DNA of 64,000 nucleotides from Ilyobacter polytropus DSM 2926 (GCF_000165505.1 NC_014632.1:248001-312000); one strand, 5' to 3'; shown: positions 17,032 through 26,378, numbered from the stretch's first letter. Notes: generated by a model from the sequence alone, not told the origin. Numbers and translations are program-made.

Positions 17032-18003
17032 ATGAATATAAGAGACTTTATTGATAGAGAAATAACCAAAGAGGAGGCTTTAGAACTTTGTAAAATAAAG
17101 GGTTCAAAGATGATGGAGCTTTTTTCTGTTGCAAATGAGGTAAGAGAAAAATATTGTGGAAATACACTTCATACATGTACCATATCCAACGCAAAGTCCG
17201 GTGAATGTGAAGAAGATTGTAAGTTTTGTGCCCAGTCGGCTCACTATAAAACCAGTCTCTCAACTTATGATTTAAAAGAAAAAGATACCTTAATGTCTGA
17301 ATACAAAAGAGCAGAAAAACTGGGAAGTACTAAGTTTGGTGTTGTTACAAGTGGAAGAAGTATAAAAAAAGGATCAGAAGAATATGATAATATAAAAGAT
17401 TTTGTAAAGGATGCCAAGAAAGAAGATATAACTACCAATATCTGCTGTTCTATAGGACTTTTAGATGAAGAGGAATTAAAGGAGCTAAAAGATATCGGTG
17501 TGACTAGATTTCACAGCAATATGCAGACCTCTATAAATGCATACAACAAAATAGTGGCCACTACTCACAAGATAGATGACAGGCTGGCTACGATAAAAGC
17601 GGCCAAGAAAATAGGGATGGAAGTGTGCAGCGGAGGAATAATAGGTATGGGGGAAACCTGGGAGGACAGGATAGACATGGCCTTTACTCTAAAGGACCTC
17701 AATGTAGATGGTATACCTGTGAATATACTGAACCCTATAGAGGGGACACCTTTAGGAGACAGAGAACACCTTTCTATGGATGAAATAATTAAAACAATAG
17801 CTATTTACAGGATAATATTTAAGGATAAGGTAATAAAAATAGGAGCTGGAAGAGAGGGAATCTTAAAGGATTTCATGGGGATGGCTTTTATGAGTGGAGC
17901 CAACGGAATGCTAGTAGGAGGATATCTTACAGTTAAGGGCAGAACCTCTGAGGAAGATTTTGTATTTATGGAAAATGTGAAGAAAATGTGGGAGAGGGAT
18001 TAA
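17032..18003 (+). CDS. bioB: Biotin synthase
   Basis: The 323-residue radical SAM enzyme inserts sulfur into dethiobiotin. The 4Fe-4S motif CEEDCKFCAQS (CxxxCxxC) is at about residues 61-71. Further on are GVVTSGR, CCSIGLLDEEELKEL, the conserved RFHSNMQTS (usual RYNHNLNTS position), CSGGIIGMGET and NGMLVGGYLT. Both cluster sites therefore appear intact. A -10 box TATAAT stands about 35 bases before the start and AGGAGG is well placed. bioC follows after 3 bases, so the two are one operon; bioF, bioA and bioD are not in the window. Confidence 0.96.
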   Translation: MNIRDFIDREITKEEALELCKIKGSKMMELFSVANEVREKYCGNTLHTCTISNAKSGECEEDCKFCAQSAHYKTSLSTYDLKEKDTLMSEYKRAEKLGSTKFGVVTSGRSIKKGSEEYDNIKDFVKDAKKEDITTNICCSIGLLDEEELKELKDIGVTRFHSNMQTSINAYNKIVATTHKIDDRLATIKAAKKIGMEVCSGGIIGMGETWEDRIDMAFTLKDLNVDGIPVNILNPIEGTPLGDREHLSMDEIIKTIAIYRIIFKDKVIKIGAGREGILKDFMGMAFMSGANGMLVGGYLTVKGRTSEEDFVFMENVKKMWERD

Positions 18004-18006
18004 TAA

Positions 18007-18813
18007 ATGGCTATTATTGATAAAAAAAGGGTGAATCAAAATTTTTCAAGAGGAGCTAAAACCTACGACAATTATGCACAAGTACAGAAGCATATGGCAG
18101 ATAAATTGGAAATTTTTGTACATGGGTCTAAAAAACAATATAATATATTAGAAGTGGGTTGTGGTACAGGTATCTTTTCCCAAAAAATACTGAAAAGATT
18201 TCCCAATTCAAAAATAGATCTTTTGGATATTTCCCCTGCTATGGTAGAAACGGCAAAAGAAAAGCTTGGTGATTCTCCAAATCTTAATTTTATAGTTGAA
18301 GATGTCGAAAATTATAATCCTGAAAAAAAGTATGATTTAATTTTTTCCAATGCTACATTTCAGTGGATAGACGATCAAATGAGACTTTTTAACCATCTGT
18401 ATTCTTTACTAGATTATGGAGGTAAAATAGCATTTTCAACATTCGGTAATAAAACATATTTTGAGTTAAGAGAAAGTTTGAGCACCTTAGACCCAGAATT
18501 AAAATATTCTCAAAAATTTGTAAAGCTTGATGAAATGACTGAAATAACAAATAAGAATTTTAGAATTCTTGCTGCTGATGAAGATTTTTTTATAGAAAAA
18601 TTTGAAAATGTAATGGCTTTTTTAAAAGCAATAAAGGGAATAGGATCAAACAGTGCCCTTTCCAATAAACGTAACTTTACAAGAGAAAAATTTAAGGCTC
18701 TTGATAAGATATATAGGGATAAATTCGGAGACAAGAACATTATAAATGTTACCAATCACCTGTTATATATGGTTTTAGAAAAGGTAAAAATGCGTGATGA
18801 AAATCTAAAGTAA
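18007..18813 (+). CDS. bioC: Malonyl-[acyl-carrier protein] O-methyltransferase
   Basis: The 268-residue SAM-dependent methyltransferase caps malonyl-ACP so that fatty-acid synthesis can build pimelate for biotin. It opens with the BioC-type VNQNFSRGAKTYDNYAQVQ. Motif I is ILEVGCGTGIF at about residues 46-56, followed by the acidic LDISPAM and FSNATFQWIDD, a BioC signature. It is joined to bioB and ends before a bidirectional terminator. Length is usual. Confidence 0.92.
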   Translation: MAIIDKKRVNQNFSRGAKTYDNYAQVQKHMADKLEIFVHGSKKQYNILEVGCGTGIFSQKILKRFPNSKIDLLDISPAMVETAKEKLGDSPNLNFIVEDVENYNPEKKYDLIFSNATFQWIDDQMRLFNHLYSLLDYGGKIAFSTFGNKTYFELRESLSTLDPELKYSQKFVKLDEMTEITNKNFRILAADEDFFIEKFENVMAFLKAIKGIGSNSALSNKRNFTREKFKALDKIYRDKFGDKNIINVTNHLLYMVLEKVKMRDENLK

Positions 18814-18847
18814 GGATAATCAAAAGTTTAAATTATGGATAAAATAA

Positions 18848-18880
18848 AAGGACCCAAGATCGTAGCGATTCTGGGTCCTT
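18848..18880. terminator. Bidirectional terminator between bioC and der
   Basis: AAGGACCCA pairs with TGGGTCCTT around an inner GATCG/CGATT stem, with A-rich and T-rich flanks. Confidence 0.9.
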
Positions 18881-18888
18881 ATTTTATA

Positions 18889-20208
18889 TTAGCTTTCACC
18901 TTTTTTTTGTAAAATAATATCAATAGGTGAACCTTCAAATCCAAAGGCATCTCTAAATTTATTTTCAAGATATCTCAGGTAAGAGAAGTGTATAAGGTCT
19001 GGGTAATTACAGAATAAAACAAATCTCGGAGGAGCAGTTGAGATCTGAGTAGCATAGTTTATTTTAACCAGTCTACCTTTTCTTGTAGGTGGAGCATTAA
19101 GAATAAGTGCCTCTTTAAGAACAGTATTCAAAATACCTGTTGAGATTCTCTTTGTATATTCGTCGTAAACAGTGTCTGCAAGATCCAATAATTTAAGTGT
19201 TCTTTGTCCTGTAAGTGCAGAGACAAATTCCACAGGAGCATAATTAAGGAAAGGCAGTTCTGAAAGAATAAGCGCCTTCATATCTTTCATTGTATTGGTT
19301 TCTTTTTTTAAAGCATCCCACTTGTTCATTACCACAATTATAGGTTTTTTCTCATCATATGCGATACCTGCTATTTTTTTGTCCTGCTCTGTGATTCCCT
19401 CTTGAGCATCTAACATAAGCATACATACATCTGATCTTTTTATCGTTTTAATAGCTCTCAAAACGGAATAATATTCAAGGCTTTCTTCAACCTTTGATTT
19501 TCTCCTGATACCTGCAGTGTCAATAAGAATGTATTTATTATAGTTGTATTCAAAAGTTGTATCAATTGCATCTCTGGTAGTTCCAGCGATGTCACTTACG
19601 ATTGCTCTTTCTTTTCCAGATAATCTATTTACCAGGGATGATTTTCCTGCGTTTGGTTTTCCTATTATGGCAAGTTTGAGACCTTCTTCTTCCTCTTCAG
19701 GTAACTCTAACTGATTTATATTTTGTACTATTGTATCTAACATATCACCAAGATTCAGTTTATGTTCTGCCGAGATCGGTAATAGGAATTCAAATCCAAG
19801 GGACCAGAAGTCATAGACATCATCACTTTGTCTTTGAAAGTTATCCACCTTATTTACACATAAGATCACAGGTTTATTTTTCTTTCTCAGAATATAGGCT
19901 ACCTCTTCATCTAAAGCCGTAACTCCTGCCTTACCATCTACAACAAAAAGAATAACATCAGCTTCATTTATAGCTACTTCAGCCTGTTGTTTTATCTTTG
20001 TCATCATAAAATCTTTGTTTCTAGGCTCTAGACCTCCTGTATCAACTATTACGAATTCAGTTCCTAGCCAGTCGGTTTCTCTGTAAAGTCTATCTCTTGT
20101 AACGCCAGGTTGGTCATCTACGATTGCTATTCTGTCTCCCACCAGTTTATTAAAAAGTGTTGATTTTCCTACATTTGGTCTTCCTACTATTGCAACTATT
20201 GGTTTCAA
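18889..20208 (-). CDS. der: Ribosome-assembly GTPase Der (EngA)
   Basis: The 439-residue protein has the two tandem G domains unique to Der. The first has GRPNVGKSTL, DTGG and NKVD. The second has GKPNAGKSSL, DTAGIRRK and NKWD. A KH-like C-terminal domain ends in GSPIDIILQKK. Der is essential and acts in 50S subunit maturation. Translation starts at TTG, with GGAGGG upstream on the coding strand; no in-frame ATG lies nearby. Confidence 0.97.
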   Translation of the reverse strand: MKPIVAIVGRPNVGKSTLFNKLVGDRIAIVDDQPGVTRDRLYRETDWLGTEFVIVDTGGLEPRNKDFMMTKIKQQAEVAINEADVILFVVDGKAGVTALDEEVAYILRKKNKPVILCVNKVDNFQRQSDDVYDFWSLGFEFLLPISAEHKLNLGDMLDTIVQNINQLELPEEEEEGLKLAIIGKPNAGKSSLVNRLSGKERAIVSDIAGTTRDAIDTTFEYNYNKYILIDTAGIRRKSKVEESLEYYSVLRAIKTIKRSDVCMLMLDAQEGITEQDKKIAGIAYDEKKPIIVVMNKWDALKKETNTMKDMKALILSELPFLNYAPVEFVSALTGQRTLKLLDLADTVYDEYTKRISTGILNTVLKEALILNAPPTRKGRLVKINYATQISTAPPRFVLFCNYPDLIHFSYLRYLENKFRDAFGFEGSPIDIILQKKGES

Positions 20209-20276
20209 AATATTCCCTCCTTAATTATCTTACATAGGGGATTGTAAAATTGGTCTGTAAAATTAATCATTATTAT

Positions 20277-22049
20277 TTAACGATTTTTCCATCTGTTATT
20301 TTTATTTTTTTTAGTTTTATTTTCAGAAAAGGTTGATCTTCTGAAAGATTTTTTATGACTTTCCTTTGAAACTAGGATGTCTTTTTGTTTTTGTTTTTTA
20401 CCAGTGTCTTTCTCTACAAAAAGTTTTTTACCAGTATAGGGATCCATCTCGGTGTAGTACATGAGAGTAGAGTATGTAGAGGGTGTAGGAGTGAAAATCT
20501 GTACCTGTTCTGGATTTGTGTTTAGTTCTCTACTGGCAAATTTCTTCAAATTTTCCATATCTTTTTCATTACATCCTGGATGAGCCGCTATGAGGTAGTA
20601 AGTTAGGAACTGTTTCATTCCCAAACTATTATTTATAGAATAAAATTTTTCTTTAAATTCTTTAAGGATACTTTTTTCCTGTTTACCCATTAGAGAAAGG
20701 ATTTTATCCTCTGTATGTTCAGGAGCAATCTTAAGTTGTCCTGAGACATGATTTTTTATAAGATCTTTAAGATAAAGATTACCGCATTTTTCATCACTTA
20801 AGATAAGATCATACCTGAGACCTGAGGCGATAAAGACTTTCTTTACTCCGTCCAATCTCTCTAACTTTTTCAAGAGTGAAACCTGCTTAGAGTGGTCTGG
20901 TTTTAAAACAGGGCATGTTTTAGGATACATACATTTTTTATCTTTACATGCACCAGATTTAAGTTTTTTTTCACATTCTATTCCATACATATTTGCAGTA
21001 GGACCACCTACATCAGAGATATAACCTTTAAATTTAGGTGAAGATAATATTGTGTTAGCTTCAGAAATTATTGATTCTTCACTTCTGCATGTAACGGTAC
21101 GACCCTGGTGAACAGCTATAGCACAGAAGTTACACTCTCCATAGCAGCCTCTATGAGTTGTTATGGAGTTCCTTATGGTTTCAAGGGCTTTAACTTCACC
21201 TAAGGATCTGTAATAAGGATGCACTTCCCTTTCAAAATCCATTCCGTAAATACTATCCATCTCTTCTGAGGAGAAAGGCATAGATGGAGGATTTTGTACA
21301 AAGTATCTTGTGTCCTGCTTTTGAAATATACCCTTTGCAGTCAAAGGGTCACAGTTCAGATAAAAAGTTTCAAAAGCCTTGATAAAGAGTTTTTTATCCC
21401 CTATACATTCTTCAAATGAAGGCAACTCGAGGTACCCTTTTCTAGGTTCTTTTGAGATATAAGCTATCCCTCTTATATTCTCCCAGGGCTCTCCTCTTTT
21501 CATGGCCAGAGCCAGTTCAAGCATTGATTTTTCTCCCATACCGTATGAGAGTATATCAGCTTTGGCATTAAATAAAATAGATTTCCTGAGTTTATCAGAC
21601 CAGAAGTCATAATGCACTATCCTACGAAGGCTAGCCTCTATACCGCCTAAAACAACCGGCACTTTATTATTCTTAAAGTATCTTTTTATCAGATTTGTAT
21701 ATACGATACTGGCCCTGTCAGGCCTTTTATTATTTATTCCTCCAGGTGTAAAGTCATCACTTTTTCTTCTTTTTTTGGTGGCAGTGTAGTTTGCTACCAT
21801 AGAATCTACACATCCTGCAGATACTCCCCAAAAAAGTTCCGGAGGACCTAATCTTGTGATATCATCAGGAGACGATATGTCAGGCTGGGCTATAACCCCC
21901 ACCTTGAATCCATATCTCAAAAGCCATTTACCTATAACCGCAGTGCCGTTATAAGATGAATCTATATATGTGTCTCCAGAGACTAAAATTATATCTAGGG
22001 AATCCCACCCTAGTTTATCCATCTCTTCTTTTGTTGTAACCAAAAACAT
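20277..22049 (-). CDS. YgiQ-family radical SAM protein
   Basis: The 590-residue protein has the UPF0313 N-terminal domain, then a radical SAM motif CYGECNFCAIAVHQG (CxxxCxxC) at about residues 300-315, and TCPVLKPDH. The C-terminus is rich in Lys and Arg, as usual for the family. The enzymatic reaction of YgiQ proteins has not been established to my knowledge. It shares strand with der but is separated by about 70 bases. Start ATG is followed by a region that is conserved from the first residues (MFLVTTKEEMDKLGWD). Confidence 0.92.
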   Translation of the reverse strand: MFLVTTKEEMDKLGWDSLDIILVSGDTYIDSSYNGTAVIGKWLLRYGFKVGVIAQPDISSPDDITRLGPPELFWGVSAGCVDSMVANYTATKKRRKSDDFTPGGINNKRPDRASIVYTNLIKRYFKNNKVPVVLGGIEASLRRIVHYDFWSDKLRKSILFNAKADILSYGMGEKSMLELALAMKRGEPWENIRGIAYISKEPRKGYLELPSFEECIGDKKLFIKAFETFYLNCDPLTAKGIFQKQDTRYFVQNPPSMPFSSEEMDSIYGMDFEREVHPYYRSLGEVKALETIRNSITTHRGCYGECNFCAIAVHQGRTVTCRSEESIISEANTILSSPKFKGYISDVGGPTANMYGIECEKKLKSGACKDKKCMYPKTCPVLKPDHSKQVSLLKKLERLDGVKKVFIASGLRYDLILSDEKCGNLYLKDLIKNHVSGQLKIAPEHTEDKILSLMGKQEKSILKEFKEKFYSINNSLGMKQFLTYYLIAAHPGCNEKDMENLKKFASRELNTNPEQVQIFTPTPSTYSTLMYYTEMDPYTGKKLFVEKDTGKKQKQKDILVSKESHKKSFRRSTFSENKTKKNKNNRWKNR

Positions 22050-22140
22050 AATATCACCTTATTTTTCGAAATTCTACATATTATATCATAAATACTAAAA
22101 AAAATGAAGACAGCAAAAGTCAGGAAGAGGTGTTCAAATA

Positions 22141-22166
22141 AAAAACCAGCCTAAGCTGGTTTTTTA
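22141..22166 (-). terminator. Terminator after hsp20 (works on both strands)
   Basis: AAAAACCAGC-ctaa-GCTGGTTTTT is a perfect stem, placed just beyond the hsp20 stop codon on the minus strand. Confidence 0.88.
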
Positions 22167-22187
22167 TTTTATGAGAAGAGTGATCTT

Positions 22188-22607
22188 TTAATCAACTTTT
22201 ATCTCGGCAATTATGTCTGCAGCAGATTCCTGACTTTCTTGTTTTGGGAGTCTAATAAAAAGTACACCGTCATTGTAGCAGCTAGAAATAGAATTTTGAT
22301 CTACATCTGAAGGGAGATTAAAACTTCTTTCCAAGGCAGAATGACCAAATTCCTGAGAATAGTAATTTTTTTCTTTGTTTTCCGTATCATCTATTTCAGC
22401 TAAAACAACAAGTCTGTTAGATTCAATTGTAACTTTGAAAAACTCTTTTTTCAAACCAGGAGCTGCGACTTCGATCTCATAAGCATCAGCCTTATCTAAG
22501 ATATTTGAAGCTGGTACCTTACCACCGTGTTTGAATAACGGATCATCCTCTTCCATAAAATCATCCATAAAATCACTGCTCAAAATACCTCTTTTTTTCT
22601 CTGTCAT
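22188..22607 (-). CDS. Small heat-shock protein (Hsp20/alpha-crystallin family)
   Basis: The 139-residue chaperone has a short N-terminal arm. The alpha-crystallin domain runs from about residue 38 (DAYEIEVAAPGLKKEFFKV) to FNLPSDVDQNSISSCYNDGVLF, followed by a short tail. Such proteins hold unfolding proteins during stress. I do not see a CIRCE element (inverted repeat TTAGCACTC) before it, so HrcA control is not indicated. It is a single-gene unit with AGGAGG before its ATG and a strong terminator after it. Confidence 0.93.
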   Translation of the reverse strand: MTEKKRGILSSDFMDDFMEEDDPLFKHGGKVPASNILDKADAYEIEVAAPGLKKEFFKVTIESNRLVVLAEIDDTENKEKNYYSQEFGHSALERSFNLPSDVDQNSISSCYNDGVLFIRLPKQESQESAADIIAEIKVD

Positions 22608-22837
22608 AAAATCCCTCCTTTACTATACTTACTTACCTAAAATGTACCGAATAATTTTCAGTATCCTTTTGAAACAGAAAATAAAAATTTTAATTATAAA
22701 TTGTTATTTTAATCTAGTATATACCTTTTTTTTCAAGGGAAAGATTCATTTGTTATAGCTTCAAGCTATAGGTGGAGGTCTTAAATACAGACATTATTTT
22801 GAAAGAATTTTATATTATTTTGTAAAAAAAAAATATA

Positions 22838-22863
22838 AAAAAACCGGGAAATTTCCCGGTTTT
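22838..22863 (-). terminator. Terminator after the CBS-pyrophosphatase gene
   Basis: AACCGGGAAATTTCCCGGTT is self-complementary, with A and T runs on the two sides. Confidence 0.88.
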
Positions 22864-22869
22864 AAAGAC

Positions 22870-24486
22870 TTATATAGACTGACTGGCAGCCATTAGGAAA
22901 GGGACTAGCTGTTTCTTTCTTGAAACAACGCCCTCTAACCAAGCAGAATTATTTTCAAGTTCTGTATTGAATCCGTTTTCTACAAGAGATGCCCACTGAC
23001 CAAGTGCGATCACCTGTGAACCGGCATTTATAATATCTGTGATGGCTAGTATAAATGCATCATAACCTTTTTCTGATATCATCTTGTCCATTACACTTTC
23101 AAGCTCTTTCTGCTTATTTAGTGTACCTTTGACATCTACTGTATTTACCTGAGCAACGGCTACAGACAGTCCGGACATTCTAAATTCTTTCATATCCATG
23201 GTTATTATTTCCATAGGACTTTTATCTCCAAGAGAAGTCCCTGCTATCAGCATCTCCATTCCGTATTTTTCATAATCAAAGCCTAAAAATTCAGCAAGTT
23301 CTTTAGCGGCCTTTATATCCTTTTCAGTACACGTAGGAGATTTGAAAAGAAGTGTGTCTGAAAGTATGGCACTGAGCATAACCCCTGCAACCTCTTTAGA
23401 AGGAGATAAACCTGCTTCTTTGTAGAGGTTAAAGATAATGGTAGAAGAACATCCTACGGTCTCAGCTCTGATTTGAAGAGGTTCGTTTGTTTCAAAATTT
23501 CCAAATTTATGGTGATCTACAACCTCTAATATTTTAGCATCATCAATTCCGTCAACAGACTGACTTTTCTCATTGTGGTCTACAAGTATTACTTTTTTTC
23601 TTGTAAAATTAATCAGGTTTTTTGATCTGATTGTACCGTAAATTTTTCCTTCTTTGTCAACTACTGGGAAGTTTGTCTGATCGGCTTCTTTCATAATATC
23701 TTTTATCTCGTGGAGAAAATCCTCCTCTTTAAATTGATAAAACTTTTTAGAGTGCGACATGATAGAAGATATAGATACTGACTGAGTTATTAGTCTGAAA
23801 GTTTTAAACAAACCTTTTTCTACCTTCATAACCGGGGTCTTTGTGCTAGTAGGTTTAGGGATTTCGTCACCTTCGTTAACACATAAAATTACAAGTCCGG
23901 CTCCTGCATCAATGGCATTTTCAACTGCATTTTCAACAAGAGTAGTAGTTACAACGATGTCTCCTTGTTTTACAGAGTCCATCTCAGAAGCAGCTTTGAG
24001 ACTTCCCTGTATTATACCGGTAGGGTATTCTCCGCTTATTATCTCTCCTTTGAGCATAGATTTTAAATTCTTGTAAAGGGTGGAATAATTGTTGAAAAGT
24101 TTTGTATGATCCATTTCAAGATAGGTATTAGCAATGTCAGATACATGTATCATTCCTACAAGTCTTCTTTCCTCGTCAACAACAGGAAGGCTTGAGAAGT
24201 TTTCTTTTATCATGAGGTCTAGTGCAGATTTTAAAGAGTCATCTACATAGATTACCTCTTTTTCTAAATGTGTAAGATCTGAAATTTGAGGTCTTACAGT
24301 ATTTATAAGCTCAGGGGCCACGAGATTAAAGTGATTTAAGACAAATTCAGTCTCTCTGCTGAGTTGTCCAAGCCTTACGGCTTTAGATTGTTGACCAAGT
24401 TTATTTTTAAGTTCGGCGTAAGCAATGGCCGAACATATAGAATCGGTGTCGGGATTTTTATGTCCTAAAACTAAAACAGAATCCAT
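22870..24486 (-). CDS. Manganese-dependent inorganic pyrophosphatase with CBS and DRTGG regulatory domains
   Basis: The 538-residue family II PPase is split by a regulatory insert. The DHH part starts at residue 1 with LGHKNPDTDSICSAIAYA. A CBS pair with a DRTGG domain between (GEYPTGIIQGSL, then IVVTTTLVENAVENAIDAG) fills about 65-310. The second DHH motif VVDHHKFGNF follows. The DHHA2 domain ends in VVSRKKQLVPFL. In this subfamily (known from clostridia) AMP/ADP and diadenosine polyphosphates act on the insert. All metal-ligand motifs are present. It forms its own unit with a promoter and terminator. Confidence 0.93.
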   Translation of the reverse strand: MDSVLVLGHKNPDTDSICSAIAYAELKNKLGQQSKAVRLGQLSRETEFVLNHFNLVAPELINTVRPQISDLTHLEKEVIYVDDSLKSALDLMIKENFSSLPVVDEERRLVGMIHVSDIANTYLEMDHTKLFNNYSTLYKNLKSMLKGEIISGEYPTGIIQGSLKAASEMDSVKQGDIVVTTTLVENAVENAIDAGAGLVILCVNEGDEIPKPTSTKTPVMKVEKGLFKTFRLITQSVSISSIMSHSKKFYQFKEEDFLHEIKDIMKEADQTNFPVVDKEGKIYGTIRSKNLINFTRKKVILVDHNEKSQSVDGIDDAKILEVVDHHKFGNFETNEPLQIRAETVGCSSTIIFNLYKEAGLSPSKEVAGVMLSAILSDTLLFKSPTCTEKDIKAAKELAEFLGFDYEKYGMEMLIAGTSLGDKSPMEIITMDMKEFRMSGLSVAVAQVNTVDVKGTLNKQKELESVMDKMISEKGYDAFILAITDIINAGSQVIALGQWASLVENGFNTELENNSAWLEGVVSRKKQLVPFLMAASQSI

Positions 24487-24526
24487 TTTTTAAAGTCCTC
24501 CTTTGATTTTTAACATTCTGTATGAG

Positions 24527-24555
24527 ATTTTATCATTAAATGATGAAATCAACAA
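24527..24555 (-). promoter_or_regulatory. Promoter for the CBS-pyrophosphatase gene
   Basis: On the minus strand TTGTTG and TAAAAT are 17 bases apart, about 40 bases before the start codon. Confidence 0.5.
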
Positions 24556-24604
24556 GTCGAAATATGTATAATTTTAGAACTTTCAAAGTTATGAAAAATC
24601 AAAT

Positions 24605-24800
24605 TCTTATTTAATAAAAAATAAAAAGTCCCTTTTAGATAAAAATCTACAGGGACCAGAAAAAGAGTAAAATAAATTAAAATAAAAGATTTGTATTTTG
24701 AATTTTAAGTTAGTAATTCAGAGTCTTTTAAAAAAGACTCTGAGTCCCAAAAGAAAAAGGAGAAACTTTGCGAGAGATTCTTTTTTTCTTTCTTATATAA
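24605..24800 (-). ncRNA. Candidate small RNA with the CTCTCGCAAAGTT motif (copy C)
   Basis: Between the beta-barrel gene and the pyrophosphatase gene, the minus strand holds several RNA-like features in order. First is the motif ATCTCTCGCAAAGTT between AAAGAAAAA and TTTTTCTTT (a possible 9-bp stem). Next is a perfect 12-bp hairpin TCAGAGTCTTTT/AAAAGACTCTGA with a 2-base loop. Last is a terminator TCCCT.TAGAT-tttt-ATCTA..AGGGA followed by a long T-rich run. No protein frame is evident. A weak TATAAG lies near its presumed start. Transcription is not shown. Confidence 0.35.
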
Positions 24801-24969
24801 TATCCTGTTTACTTTATAATTAAAATGACAGGTGTCGTAAAAATGGATTCTTTTGTAGAAATTTTATAATAATATCTTTATCCATATTTTTTTAGTGACA
24901 ATTAAAATTACAATATGTGTATTTCAAAATTTCTTTTAAAAATAAAGCCTCAAAAGGACAGTGATAGCT

Positions 24970-25150
24970 AAAAAAAATACGTCTAATGCCATGGCAACAG
25001 ACGTATTTAAAAAATTTTATATTATTAATTATTCTCTCTGGTTTAAGAATCAAATTTCACTTATGCAGAGTAGATTACCTCAGGAATTCTAGAACTTTGC
25101 GAGAGTTTGAAATCATAGGGAGGTTTCTGTTTAAAAAAATTATTTAAATT
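24970..25150 (-). ncRNA. Candidate small RNA or 3' UTR of the beta-barrel gene, with CTCTCGCAAAGTT motif (copy A)
   Basis: On the minus strand, 60 to 235 bases after the beta-barrel stop codon, AACTCTCGCAAAGTT lies in the loop of ACCTC/GAGGT. Upstream of it is CCTCCC, which is complementary to Shine-Dalgarno sequences. The region ends at a 10-bp stem AAATACGTCT/AGACGTATTT with an inner GCC-AT-GGC, followed by seven T. It may be a stand-alone sRNA, a processed 3' end, or only a long untranslated region. Confidence 0.35.
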
Positions 25151-25208
25151 ATATAATAGTTTGGTTAAACATATCTGCATAAAAAGAAATTTAAATTTTA
25201 AAATTTAA

Positions 25209-26123
25209 TTAAAATGTTGCTTTAAGCCCTGCTACAACTTGAAATTCGTTATCACTATACCAGTCGCCGCCTTCTTTGTAGTTAACTGAAAGAACTTCAT
25301 AAGAAGTATAAACCCATGCAGTAACACCATCATCTAATTTTGTAGAATATCCAATTCTTGGTCCGATGTGTGAATCCATCCATTCTTCAGCTTTGTCTCC
25401 AGCCTCTCCATCGAAATAGTATTCAATCCCAGCATATACTCCAGAATCATGAGTATATACAGTAGTGAAAGCTTCAGCCTCTAACTCAGCAGATGTAGAC
25501 TCGTTACTTCCGCTTCCTCCTGAAGTGTTATGATATAAATATAACCATGTTCCGGTATAGTCAAAGAAAGCTACCTTACCAGTATCGAGTAGGATATCTA
25601 ACTCATAGTCGTCTCCATGTACTTTTCCTGTTTTGTTTCCATCGTCATCATATTGGTTTGCATTTCCATCGTTGTAGTACATAGCACCCCAAAAAGTAAG
25701 TTTTGTGTTGTCTGTAAGAGCTGTACTAGCTTCAAACCAAGGTGAATATTGTGACTTTGTTACATCATCGCTACCATTTGTATCATAGTAGTAGTCAATC
25801 CCTGTAGAAAGGTCCCAGTCTCCTGATTTTCCCAGGTCATAAGAGAATCCGAATCTGTTATCCCAGTAAGTTTCTAAATCTTTTCCATTTGTAATGTTGT
25901 CGTAATTTTTTTCCACATCAAATGTAACTGCAAGTTTATCTGTGATACCAATAGACCCCTCTGCAAGAGTCCATTCAACTCCTTGAGAATTACTTCCAGT
26001 ATCATTATTAGTTGGACGCTCTTCAGTTAGTTCTGCCCAGTTTCTTATCCATCCTGTTGCTGCAGGAGCCATTACACCTAGTGTAAGTAACCCTGCTAAA
26101 GTAACTATTAATCTTTTTTTCAT
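25209..26123 (-). CDS. Outer-membrane beta-barrel protein (porin-like)
   Basis: The 304-residue precursor has a signal peptide (KKRLIVTLAGLLTLGVMAP, cleavage near AAATG). A mature part with alternating polar and aromatic strands follows, for example LAVTFDVEKNY, RFGFSYDLG, WDLSTGIDYYYD, TVYTHDSGVYAGIEYYFDG, and it ends in phenylalanine (VVAGLKATF). The terminal Phe and strand pattern are the marks of a barrel inserted by BamA. About 12 strands seem likely. It resembles small fusobacterial outer-membrane proteins in style, but I cannot name a family. I start it at the ATG after GGGGAG; an upstream start would add 12 residues with no signal-peptide character. It is divergent from the marR gene. 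Confidence 0.82.
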   Translation of the reverse strand: MKKRLIVTLAGLLTLGVMAPAATGWIRNWAELTEERPTNNDTGSNSQGVEWTLAEGSIGITDKLAVTFDVEKNYDNITNGKDLETYWDNRFGFSYDLGKSGDWDLSTGIDYYYDTNGSDDVTKSQYSPWFEASTALTDNTKLTFWGAMYYNDGNANQYDDDGNKTGKVHGDDYELDILLDTGKVAFFDYTGTWLYLYHNTSGGSGSNESTSAELEAEAFTTVYTHDSGVYAGIEYYFDGEAGDKAEEWMDSHIGPRIGYSTKLDDGVTAWVYTSYEVLSVNYKEGGDWYSDNEFQVVAGLKATF

Positions 26124-26163
26124 TACACTCTCCCCTTTGTAATATTTATTGTAAAGCAAAATA

Positions 26164-26191
26164 ATTATACTCTTCTAAATTTATTTTTCAA
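26164..26191 (-). promoter_or_regulatory. Promoter of the outer-membrane protein gene
   Basis: On the minus strand TTGAAA and TATAAT are 16 bases apart, about 40 bases before the start codon. No ATTCG-N4-CGAAT operator is present here. Confidence 0.6.
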
Positions 26192-26349
26192 CGACAAGTG
26201 ACGTTTACAGATGAATTTTATCTTTTTATAATATTACAAGTATTTAGTATTTGAAATAAATAATGAAGAAAGTAAATATCAAAAAAGAATCAGCCCAAAG
26301 GGTTCGAAATCCAAGATTTTTAACCCATTGAAATATTTTTTAAAAACTG

Positions 26350-26378
26350 TTGACATTTCATTCGGAAACGAATATAAT
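26350..26378 (+). promoter_or_regulatory. Consensus promoter with embedded MarR operator
   Basis: TTGACA and TATAAT, both perfect, are 17 bases apart. Between them, ending on the first base of the -10 box, is the perfect inverted repeat ATTCG-GAAA-CGAAT (26360-26373). This is a strong promoter that is shut when a dimeric regulator binds. The same operator recurs before each of the three small secreted-protein genes. Confidence 0.85.

Noticed and set aside
22608-22837. CIRCE element or further gene between hsp20 and the pyrophosphatase gene
   Set aside because: No TTAGCACTC inverted repeat and no supported frame; the gap is AT-rich and only holds the two flanking signals.
26295-26325. GGGTTCGAAATCC resembling a tRNA T-arm
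   Set aside because: No acceptor, D or anticodon arms fit around it, and the T-stem does not pair over five bases.
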